The notes beneath the pieces are model-generated. The model was not told where the DNA came from and did not search any database. It was given only the letters and a program-made list of their open reading frames with translations. Of a stretch of 64,000 nt of DNA, positions 1 to 12,159 are shown one piece after another. The DNA comes from Aldrovandia affinis (taxonomy: Eukaryota > Chordata > Actinopteri > Notacanthiformes > Halosauridae), in the NCBI GenBank assembly GCA_029706075.1, contig JAINUG010000196.1, forward strand, positions 1,025,001 through 1,089,000. The letters are read 5' to 3'. The position numbers and the translations under genes are program-made. Position 1 is the first letter of the stretch. Every line of letters begins with the position of its first letter.

Positions 1-315
1 CCGTTTCAAAAATAATTGCCATGTTTTTGTACGGCATGCTCATAATTGGCTGCTGCCTCAACCGAATTTCTTTGCTTTGCAGTCAGCGTTTGCCTTTCTG
101 AAAGAAACAAATGACAATTTTCCTCGTAGAGTGTGGTTGCCTTTCTGTCAGTAGACCTATAACTGTACTGTACTGTATTGTCAGTTATTTTCTAATTTTG
201 TTGACTGAAAATTGTTTATTTTCTAAATGCGTATCAAGATTTAAAGGTGCAGTGTGTTTATGGAGTTGAAATGGAGTTTATGAGGGTGTGCACTAAACTT
301 GCTCTCTACCTCCAG
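1..315 (+). other. Intron sequence upstream of the first visible arhgef12 exon
   Basis: AT-rich DNA without a coding frame that fits the gene. It ends with the polypyrimidine tract and CTCCAG acceptor at 310-315. Confidence 0.7.
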
Positions 316-466
316 GCCTCACGCCCTCCTCCGCCCTCCCCAGGCCAGGCGAGGGCCTGTACTCGGGCGACGCCCTGGACAGCATGCCCCACACGCCCAG
401 CACCCACTTTGACTTCAGCTCCGGCAGCCTGGAGCAGAGGCAAGACGAGGAGCGCGATAGCGACAG
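316..466 (+). CDS. arhgef12: arhgef12 exon: linker upstream of DH domain
   Basis: The acceptor is CTCCAG before 316 and the donor is CAG|GTGAGC after 466. The exon encodes a Ser/Pro-rich, acidic linker (GEGLYSGDALDSMPHTPS, then SSGSLEQRQDEERDSD). It enters in phase with two bases completing a codon and leaves with AG, which joins the G of the next exon as Arg. A second CCCAG inside, ending at 342, could be an alternative acceptor but would shorten the exon by 27 bases. Confidence 0.85.
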
Positions 467-3400
467 GTGAGCTGACCATACCTGGAGTTATTCACTAACA
501 CACCTGACCATACCTGGAGTTATTCACTAACACACCTGACCAAAACAGTGTTGGAGAGTATACAGTGGTGTACTGTGTTGTAGAGTGTACAGTGGTGTAA
601 CAGTGTTGGAGAGTATACAGTGGTGTACTGTGTTGTAGAGTGTACAGTGGTGTAACAGTGTTGTAGAGTGTACAGTGGTGTAACAGTGTTGGAGAGTGTA
701 CAGTGGTGTAACAGTGTTGGAGAGTGTACAGTGGTGTAACAGTGTTGGAGAGTCTACAGAACAGTGGTGTAACAGTGTTGTAGAGTGTACAGTGGTGTAA
801 CAGTGTTGTAGAGTGTACAGTGGTGTAACAGTGTTGGAGAGTGTACAGCGCAGTGGTACAGTGTTGTAGAGTGTACAGTGGTGTAACAGTGTTGTAGAGT
901 GTACAGTGGTGTAACAGTGTTGTAGAGTGTACAGTGGTGTAACAGTGTTGGAGAGTGTACAGTGGTGTAACAGTGTTGGAGAGTGTACAGCGCAGTGGTA
1001 CAGTGTTGTAGAGTGTACAGTGGTGTAACAGTGTTGTAGAGTGTACAGCGCAGTGGTACAGTGTTGTAGAGTGTACAGGGCAGTGGTGTAACAGTGTTGT
1101 AGAGTGTACAGGGCAGTGGTGTAACATTGTTGGAGAGTGTACAGTGGTGTAACAGTGTTGGAGAGTGTACAGCGCAGTGGTACAGTGTTGTAGAGTGTAC
1201 AGTGGTGTAACAGTGTTGTAGAGTGTACAGTGGTGTAACAGTGTTGTAGAGTGTACAGTGGTGTAACAGTGTTGGAGAGTGTACAGTGGTGTAACAGTGT
1301 TGTAGAGTGTACAGTGGTGTAACAGTGTTGGAGAGTGTACAGTGGTGTAACAGTGTTGTAGAGTGTACAGTGGTGTAACAGTGTTGGAGAGTGTACAGTG
1401 GTGTAACAGTGTTGGAGAGTGTACAGTGGTGTAACAGTGTTGTAGAGTGTACAGTGGTGTAACAGTGTTGGAGAGTAACAGTATTGTAGAGTGTACAGTG
1501 GTGTAACAGTGTTGTAGAGTGTACAGTGGTGTAACAGTGTTGAGAGTGTACAGTGGTGTAACAGTGTTGGAGAGTGTACAGTGGTGTAACAGTGTTGGAG
1601 AGTGTACAGTGGTGTAACAGTGTTGTAGAGTGTACAGTGTTGTAACAGTGTTGGAGAGTGTACAGAACAGTGGTGTAACAGTGTTGGAGAGTGTACAGTG
1701 GTGTAACAGTGTTGTAGAGTGTACAGCGCAGTGGTACAGTGTTGGAGAGTGTACAGGGTGGGGCAGTGAACATGAGCCCAGGTGTGAGTGGTGCAGTGAA
1801 TGAACATCCCTGTGTTGTTGTTTTTAGGGCCCAGGAGGGAGGCACACCCAAGCCAGTCAGGAGGCAAGTCTCTCCCTCTCTCTCTTTCTCTCTTCCTCTT
1901 TCATTTTTCAATTTTCCTTGTGGCAGAAAAACAGCAATCACGCAGCTGTTACAATTAGTTATAATGTCTTTAATTATGATATAATTAAATTCTATATGGA
2001 GCCTATAATTATGTTAATTTACTGGGTCTCGGTAATTCTAATTAAATATGTAACAAGTTGGCCCGCTGTGTTTCTCTGTTGTGTTTGTTTTGTATCCTTT
2101 GCCCCTTAAAACTGCTTATTTTTCAGTTTTTCAAAGCGTAATGAAATTTGAATGGCTGCTGAATCTGCAAGCTTTCCCTACCTCTACCTGTCCTGTCCTT
2201 GCGGTGATCACATGACCCCTCTCTCTCTCTCAGGATGGACGCGCTGGGCAGTACGGAGGTCCAGAGCGAGGACGACCAGGGTAACGAGGCAGAGTGGGAG
2301 CAGGACCCACCCAACTGGCAGCAGCTGGTGAGCCGGGAGGTGCTGGCCGGACTCACGCCGCACGAGATCAAGAGACAGGAAGTCATCAATGGTGAGGGGC
2401 CCAGGGGCATTGTGGGTAGGTCTGGTACCTGCTTGCTCGATCCAAGGAAACAGAGTTCTGAAATCATCCTATAGCAGTATATGAAGAATATTCCGGATTT
2501 GGTCAAAGCTGTGGCCTGTGTCTCTTGACCATGGGCTGAGCTATGTGTCGTTACCACGATGACAGGGACGTAACAGAGAGGGAGAGGGACGTGTCTTGAC
2601 GGAAAAGCCGTGTCCGTGTTTTACAGAGCTGTTCTACACCGAGCGCGCTCACCTGCGCATGCTCAAGGTGCTGGACGGCGTGTTCTGTCAGAAGCTCACC
2701 AGAGAAGCCATCCTGCCCGCTGCCGACATTAAGAACATCTTCACCAACCTGGAGGAGATTGTCCAGCTGCACGGTACCCCACGCTGCCTCTTACCACACA
2801 CACCGTGTGTGCACTAGATTGCGCACTGACCACACTCTGGCCATACACTGTCTGTACACCGACACACAGATTGCACACTGACACCCTCGTATAATATAAT
2901 AATATATTCAACGCGACTTACGGTAGTGAATGCATACATTTTTCAGTATATGTGGCCCCAATGGGAATCGAACCCATAATCTGGGAAGTGTTGTCAGTGC
3001 CATGCTCTGCCGACTGCCACCCTCAGACTTTACACAGACACACTTATTTCACACTCACAAACTTTGCACGCCGACACACTCTGCGACTGCGCACTGGAGC
3101 ACACACACACATCACACACTGGCTCGTACCAATCCTCCCAAATGCTCGTTGACCCTCTGACCCTCTGTCGCAGCAGAGCAACACGTCTGTCCGTCTGACC
3201 TCTCCGCGAACATTTGTCCGACAGTCTCTATAACCGACCAGATGAGCGTGATCAGGAAGAAGACCGAAACGTCCGTCATCGACCAGATGGGAGACGACCT
3301 GCTGTCCTGGGTAAGACCGTAAGACCGTCCGTCTCTGAGCAATAATCCTGAGGTCACAAGGCCAGGATTACATTATCCAAGAGTGTGCTGTGGCTGTAGA

Positions 3401-6400
3401 TGTGTCTGTTTGTGGTCAGTCTGTTTGGCATGCTACATTTTCAAGGGGCAGTTGAAAACGTACCTGTTTAGGCAGGCGTTTGGGCACTGAGAGACTTAAC
3501 TGCCGTTTTTGCTCATGTGGCTGTTGCTTGTCCTGTACTGTTTTGTTGCACTTTTTGACAAAAATCATTTTATTGTGAGATTTGAACATGTATTTTAATT
3601 TGATATTTGACATAAGGTTTTATAGTTTTTTTAATGGGTTATTAATGTATTTTAATGCACATTAATGTATTAATGTATTTTAATTCCCAGAGATATTTGA
3701 CATTTTTTTACTTCCTTGACCTTGTTGTGAAGCACTCTTTGCACTTGTGCTGGGAAGGGTGCTATATAAATAAAGTTTGATCTTATCTTATCTTATCTTA
3801 TCTTACTGCACACACCCTATGTCACTTTGATGTTATGTTTGAGCATTGCACATTTTGACCGTTCTGTGTTTTGTTCAGTGTTGTGTGCTCCACAAGTGGG
3901 CAATGCAGTTATGAAGTTCAACCTGTGTTTGGGGCAAAGCTTGTAGGATCAAACATGCACAAGACAAAAATCTCAACGAAAAAAGACGGTATCTGACGCC
4001 CGATCCGTATCCAAAGGCCATTGGATGGCGCTCCTTTACGGTTTATTCAGTCGCTATGACTGCAGAGCCGACATTGACGCTGTTGTTAAGTTGATGTACC
4101 CGCTATTATATTAAGCATGACCAGACCTGCAATCTGCTACCGTTAGAGCGAAGGCATATTTCTCTCAACGACGACAACAGGGGCTTTGTAAATGCACAGC
4201 AATTGAACTAAGTAAAGCATCTGACTGCAGCTGTCAGTGTCCGTTTCACTTAGCCCCCCCCCTGCCGCTTGTGGGTTCTGCAGGAAAAAACTGTCCGTGG
4301 AGATGAGATTCAGTGTGGCGTTGTTGAGGAGCAATGGTGGGAGGAATGCTTTTACGTCATCGTCGTTAAATGCTTGACAGGACCTTTGAAAATGCAAGAC
4401 TCTGTACCCCACTGACTCAGTCAGCATGCCGGTGGCTCAGTGACTCAGTCAGTGACCCCCCAAGACTCAACTCAATGACTGAGTCAGTACTCCTCTTGTG
4501 ACTCACTCAGTACTCCAGTAACTCGGTCAGCATGCCGGAGACTCAGTGACTCAGTCAGTACTCCCCAAGACTCAACTCAATGACATTACATTTTACATTT
4601 TAAGCATTTAGCAGACGCTCTTATCCAGAGCGACTTACAAGATGTGCATTAATACATGGTAGGAACAATCATAGTTTGTGCACAAGGTCAGTGCAGTAAT
4701 ACAGCGATAGACATCATTGTAGGCAGCTGAATATCATACCATACCTGTAATACTGGGAAGGAAAGGGTTAGTGATTTTTTAATTTTATTAAATGAGAAGG
4801 CAGGGATACATATACAAGAAGTGTTGAAGCAAGTAGGCAGTGGTGATGACAATTGGCTAGATGTACAGAATTCAGTGGTAGTGGAGATTGAAAGGGTGGG
4901 TTTTGAGTCCTTTTGCGGAAGATCGCCAGTGATTCTGCCGTCCTGACCGAATGACTGAGTCAGTACTCCTCTTGTGACTCACTCCAGTAACTCGGTCAGC
5001 ATGTTCACGACTCACTGACTCAGTACTGTAGCGTAGCCAGAGCCCCCCCCATCCTGATGTGTGTTGGCCTGGCTTTTCCAGTTCAGCGGCGGCGAGGAGG
5101 AGAAGATCAAGCGAGCGGTCGGCACATTCTGCAGCAACCAGCCCTTCGCCCTGGAGCTCATTAAGACCCGGCAGAAGAAGGACACGCGATTCTCATCCTT
5201 CATGCTGGTAAGGGGGGCCGGGGGCAGACTGAAAAGATTGCGTGCGGAATGCAGACATTTCAGGCCCTCGGGAGAGCGCCGTGGGCTCGGCGACGAGTCC
5301 GTGGCTCACTTTATGGAAACGGTGTGTATAAATGCCATGCGTAGCGGTGAGCTGAGATTTCTCGTTTCCCCCATTACCTCAGCAACATTAAGAGCAGTGT
5401 AATTCAGATTAAACGTTGGTACTAGGGGAAAGTGTGAATTAAATACGACACGTTGAGCCGCAGCGCATTGTAACACATTTCCAATTAAAAGCAGTGCCCC
5501 TGTGTGCTGAAGAGTCTCCTTGGTAGCTGGGAGGCTCGCTTTTGAAAGAGAGATGATGATGACTAGAGGTGTGCGGTGTGATAATACCGCTGGATATCGG
5601 CCTGAGGATGGGGCCTGCCAGAAACATGACATTACATTTACATTTCAAGCATTTAGCATTTAGACTTACAAGATGTGCATGTACATGGTAGGATCAATCA
5701 TAGTTCACGCAAGATCATAGTTCGCGCAAGAAACTTTGGGTTCTGCATTTGGTTTGACGTCACTGTGCTGTTTTGTTTTGCAGGAGGCGGAAAGTAACCG
5801 CCTGTGCCGTAGACTCCAGTTGAAGGACATCATCCCAGCGGAGATGCAGAGGCTCACCAAGTACCCCCTTCTCCTGGAGAATATCGCCAAGTACACAGGT
5901 GCAGTACCCAGCCCCGCCTGCAGGGGCGCCGCTGTATGCGTGTTCAAAAAGGCTGCTTCCTCCAGCCTGGCCCTCGGTTTTGCGAGTCCTTCCACCATAG
6001 TGAGAGTGGAGGGGTTTATCATGCACTTGAATACCTGCTTCTGTTGAGCAGGAGGACAGGGTTATCCTGCGATTCTTTGTGTGGTAGCCCTCGCTGTGGT
6101 GTCGGCGATGCCTGACATTGAAGGCCTCTCGAGGGCAAAGGGATGATGTCACAATCAGTCAACTTCAGTCACAGTCAATAGGCGTTGGTCAATAGTTGTA
6201 GTTACTTGACAAAATCTATTTGAATTCTAATAATACATCTGATTTGGTATTTATAGTATCCTATTTTTCCTATGTATGTTTTTATATCAAACAGAAAGGT
6301 TTTTGTTGTGCTTTTGCCTTATGAGTAAAAATTAAGATATTTTTTATTTTTTTTAGCATCACATTTTTGTAGCATAGGATCACAGTGAAATTGAATCATC

Positions 6401-9400
6401 CTTTATCATTTTGAGCCGCTCTCAAATGCATGATCCAGTGAAAACAGCCTCCGACGTGGGCCAGTGGTTACTGGGGTTCGACTGGCCATGGCAGAGTCGA
6501 TTCCCCATCACGCCGGGAGTGCCACCAGGGCAGGCAATTGGCTGTCCGCCCCAGGGAGGGGGGAGGGAAGCCGACAGGATTTTCACCGCGCACAGGAGTG
6601 GCTCTGGGTTGCCGGAGTTACGGCCGACAGCTTGGCAAGTGCCGTCTCGGAAGAGACGATGCTTCACCTTCGACACTGCCTACGGCAGCAAACTCAAAGT
6701 ACGAGGGGGGTGATTGACATGAAAAATAGCAGGTGTAATTAGATACCAAATTGGGTCAAATAAAAATCTGAAACAAAACTTCCTTGAAAAAAACAAAATT
6801 TTTTTTTTTTTGGTGAGTTGAAAGGAATCATCCCACGTATTACATCCCAACTGGTATGTTCATATATAAATGTTACATTTTTCTGATGATGCCAAGAAGT
6901 TTGGATCCCCGGGCTCGCCGTGTGCAATATGGGGTCAGGTTGGGGCGTTGGATGCTCTCTCTGCGCACATTTGGCCGAGGCGTATTGTAATGGCGATCCT
7001 CAGAGAGCCCTGGCAGCAGGCCAGCGGGCGGGGGAGAGGATAGTGGCTCTGTTCTCTCTCAGTCAGCCCGATGCCATTATTTCTGCCTGCTTTTTAAGAG
7101 GATGATGTGGCTGCTGGCTCGGGATCAGAAGGCTACTTTCAGCTCCGCTATGTATGGGGCCTGATCACCGCTGGAAATAGAGGGTTATCAGTGGCCTGTT
7201 GGTTTGACTGTGTGTGTGTGTGTGTGTGTTTCACAGAGGACACGGAGGAGAAAGATAAGGTGAAGAGGGCAGGAGAATGCTGTCGAAAGATACTCAACTA
7301 TGTCAACCAGGCCGTGAAGGAAGCTGAAAACAAACAGGTTTGCTCACACACACACTGGCACCAACGAGCCCACACGCGCAGACGTACAACACACAGACAC
7401 TCACACGCTCAAAATAGCAGTGGCATTGATGTTCACCTCTTTATGTCCCACAGAGGCTGGAAGACTACCAGCGGAGACTGGACCTGTCCTCGCTGAAACA
7501 GAGCGAGAACCCCATGATCTCTGAGTTTAAGGTGAGTCACTGTCCAATAGGCCTCTCGCGTAGACTACTTCCGTTTTCATGCCCCGTTCGGTTAACCGGT
7601 CAGCACATACTGGAAGTCCCGAGGTTCATATCCCAGAGGGTCTACTGTGTTTGACAAGAACATATTGAGAGAGAGCACCGTGTTCCATACAGTAACTAAT
7701 ATATTTTTATATATAACCAGATTTTAGTACCTGAGATGGGTACATTGTAGCCTCATTATACTCAATGGACATAAAGCATTAAAAACTAATGTTTAATTTA
7801 AATGATGACTTAACCACATAGCAATCTCTCAATGGGGCATTCTAGGGAAGCAATTGGCACTTGAACACACGTCCTCATCAAGCATGAAAATATCTGGGCT
7901 CAGAAGCACATCTGCTTTTATTGAGACGAAGGCAATGTCGAACAGTGATACAGTGGCATCAGGGTTTGCAATTAATTTAGTTTAGGCAGTTTTTAGGCCT
8001 ATCTTGGCTATAAATCGCTGAGGGAATCCCTGGTATGTATGTGGATTATGTTTCCGTGGGGAGGGTGTCCTAGGGCTCACGGCCACATTCTCTGTCCCTC
8101 AGAATCTGGACCTGACCAAGAAGAAGATGGTGCATGAAGGACCTCTCTCCTGGAAGGTCAACAAAGACAAGACAATCGGTACGTAACTGCAACAACAAAG
8201 ACAAGACAATCGATACATAACTGTGACAGCAGACAAGACAATCGGTATGTAACCATAACAACGAAGACAAGATAATGGGAATGTAACCGTAGCAACAAAG
8301 ACAAGAGTATCGCTACGTAACCATTACAAGAGATGTCACTGCATGTACACCGTATGATGAATCAAATTTTAAAAAGCAATGCACTTGGAATGTACCCAAA
8401 ACTGGGGATGTCACTGAATAATGTGTTTACAGTATAGCTGCTTTTAAAAAATGTTATATAAACTTTCAGGGTCCCATGCAGTTTTTAGTTGAGTTATTTG
8501 CAGTAACTTTTTAAATAGACAGTTGTAAACGGCATTGAATGCAAGATGCATTTTATGTTCCTTTTCTGTTTAACAACAGCGATGGTGTAGCCTATACGGG
8601 GGTAACTGCTTTTCCGTTCAGACCAGCAAAGAAGTCAAATGTGTTGTAGGCATAATAAATAAATGTTTGAGCATAGATTTAAGCCCAAAATATTTATGTG
8701 GCTAATAAATATTTTGCTGAACACGTACTCTTTTTACTGCTCGACGTGAGTTGGAATAATTGATTTTTTTAACAAGAAAATGTGTACAGTGTTTGCCAAG
8801 GGGCCTGAGGCGGAGCATCGCTGTTTATTTGTGGCGGTACATCACGCAGCGCATTGGTAATTGCATTGAAAGGAATGTCAGTGACAGTGATTAAATGGCT
8901 TAATGTAAAAACTCAGGCTACAGGGAGCTCGCATCCTCCTTTCTTTACAGAGTTATGTCGACCGAGCAAGTGAGCGAAGCGATTCCTCACCTATTGGCTC
9001 CTGGCTTGCTGGCGATGCACAGCTCCTTTATGAAGGAAATGCGTGGTGCGATAGTAACGCTATACGGTACGGTATAACGTATAAGGTCCGCGTCCAGACC
9101 GTATCAGCGTGTGGGTTATCGGGAAGTTGCGCCACGCTTGAGTTTGTGTTGCGGTTTGTGCAGCGGTGTAACCACGTGAGCACAGACGGCAGCGGTAGGT
9201 GCCCTGGAGCATAGGCTGGATGAGAATGAAGTCAGATTTCCATCTGACCTGCCTTCTACGCAAACAGGCAGTTTCATTCCCCAGTCACATGCCAGTGCTG
9301 TCTTCCACTGCAGCCATGATTTTTCACCTTTGCTGGGCGATCGCCCACTTTGAATGTTGTGAATTTTGCTGCGTCGTTGTCTTTCCTGTGATTCCTGTGT

Positions 9401-12128
9401 CATGAAAAGTCATGTTTATTAAGTGATTGTAGTACAGACGCGGGCAATGTGACGATCGCGGCTGTCATAAAGGAATTGGCTCATGAATCGCGTGGCTGTC
9501 GGTTGATGCGTGCTCTTAGTTCAGTGATGCGTCTGTAGGTCCTTTGTACTGGGAGCCCCATACAGCAATGCGTAGTCGTCGGTCTCAGTTGGTCGGGGTT
9601 TTTCCACCTGCAATGACTAGTCTGGTCGATTGGTCACATGGGGTCTGTTTGCACTGGTTCAGCTGTGACAGTCCTCTGGTGGCTCAACTTGGCTGCTGGA
9701 GTGAAGTGGTCAGGCTGCCGATGCAAGCATTTTGGAGGAAGCACATACTTGTCTGGAGTAGACCTTGGACATTGCAGTTGCAGTTGTGCACTCCAAATGT
9801 ATGTAAAAAGTCTCTTAACAGTGAGGTGGCTAGTGAGTGAAATGCGAGTGAGTGTGTGTGTGCGCGTGTGAGCGTGAGAGAGTTAGTGAGTGACTGAGAA
9901 TGAGTGAGACTTCGTGACAGTCAGTGAGTGTGAGTTAAAGAGTGTGTTATTTAGTTCGATAGTCATCACAGGTGAACTGTGTTTGGGATCTGAGAGAGAG
10001 GCTGTGTGTCTCTCCCCACAGAGCTGTACACGCTGCTCCTGGAGGACATCCTGGTGCTGCTGCAGAAACAGGACGAGCGGCTCGTCCTCAAGTGTCACAG
10101 CAAGAACCTGGCGGGCACGGCAGACACCAAGCACATCTTCAGCCCCATCATCAAGCTCAACACCGTGCTGGTGCGCTCCGTCGCCACAGGTGAGCGCCCC
10201 CCCCCTCCGCCTCGCCCCCACACCTGCGCCAAGCTCCAGGGCCAGTTCAGTATGCAGAGGCAGAAAGGGTTTGATCTGTTACCAGATCATCTCCCAGGGA
10301 GAGAGAGTGGCTATAAGAGCCGTTGAACCCGTCGTTCCTGCGCTTTGGTTGGTTCATTATCTTGTATTATCGATCCCTCGATAACTCAAATGTAGATACA
10401 CTTGGTAAATTGTAATGATTAAATAGAGGCCAATCACTGTTACTTTTATTCATTGTTCAGAGAATAGCCCATTAAGACGTGATTGTTTGTGACAGTCATA
10501 AACCCTGTTTGTGACAGTCATAAACCCTGCTGTCGACAGTGTTCTGATTGGTTCACGCTAAGAGCCAATGGAATTAATCTAACTAGTCATTAGATTCAAT
10601 TGTTTTGTATTAGTGAAAACTCAACTTTCCCCCAGACTGGAGGCAGCTGAGGGTATAACCATTGTGTAACTCCCTCTCTGCTCTGTCCCACCAGACAACA
10701 AATCCTTCTTCGTGCTATCCATGTCCGATAATGGGGCCCAGATCTACGAGCTGATGGCACAGACCGTTTCCGAGCAGAGAACGTGAGTCCATCCAGTGAT
10801 TTGCCATTTAGTCATAAATCTCAGCTCCTCTTCAACCTTGTACAGCTCACAATGTATCTTGCCCTCCATCCACCAGGTGGCAGTGTCTGATCACACAGAG
10901 GGCAGACTCCATGAAGACAAAACCTCATAATGTCATTCCTTTACCTCAGACGGAGTAAGTCTGCTGTGTCCTCGCTCTACATGGATGGGATATCTCTGCT
11001 TTACTTTTTTTGCCTTTTATATTTTCTGTTCTGATTTTCTTTCTGTTAGCCTTGTAACTCGAACTCTTTTCCTTTGTCTATTCTTTTCTTTAGCGGGGAG
11101 CGCGATGCGGTGGAGATTATCGGAGCTGGAGTCAAACTGAACAAAGATCCTGACCGCACCTCCACAGGAAGCATCCAGTCCCCAGGTGTGTAAAATCACA
11201 CCTGACATTACATGCTAACCAAAGCTGAATATGCACTCTACAATATACGCTGTTAGTAGTTCATGTGTAATATATGCTGTTAGTAGTGCATGTGTAATAT
11301 ATGCGGTTAGTAGTGCATGTGTAATCTGTGAAGAGTACCAAATGTGACATCAGGGTCTAAAACCTTTTGGCTCACCAGCCAATGGGTCTGGTATATGAAA
11401 TAATTTACCGCACAGGGGAAAATGACAATTGCATATGGAAGTTCATGTGTTTCCATGACAAGGAAGGACGCTGTCACATATTGGCGTTCAGTGCGGCACA
11501 GGAAAGAATTAGCGAATAGACGTTTTGGACTCTTGTCATACCAGCGGGAAGGGCAGAGCCCATAATCTTTGGTCAAACCTAGAATTTACTGTTGAAAATC
11601 CACTCGCCAGACTGGCGGATGACCCTGTGTAATTTACCCCCCTAAGGGAAATTTTAGCCACATTTCACGTGTGGTCGCTGGTTAGTTTCAGACCCTGTAA
11701 GATGTACTGTGAATAGTGCGTGTATGAAGAGTACCATGTGTAATATATGCTGTGTATGTGTAATGTATGATGTTTACCATGGATATTGTGTGCAGTGAAT
11801 AGTGCGTGTGTACTGTATGGAGGTAATGTGTGTAACATGCTATTACGTTATGTACACAGAGAAGGATGGCAGCACCTCGTCGACGGGGGTAACGCAAACC
11901 CCGCCCCCGGGATCCAACCCGTTCGACGAGATCAAACCAGAGGAGGAAGGAGAAGAGCTGGACCGAGAGGGGCAAGAGGGGCAAGAGGGGCCGTTCCTGG
12001 AACCGGACCTTACCGATAGGCTGCCCTTTTTGCCTCAGAGGTCACGCCAGGGTGTCGCCATTGACGACGACGAAGCGGAACCCTTCACCTTGCCACCCTC
12101 CAGAGCTGAGGAGGCCTTGCGGACCTGT

Positions 12129-12159
<31 letters not shown>

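Noticed and set aside
527-1867. Long minus-strand frames of 210-446 residues
   Set aside because: They are produced by the 28-base minisatellite, which lacks antisense stops; all three frames carry the same repeated peptide in rotation.
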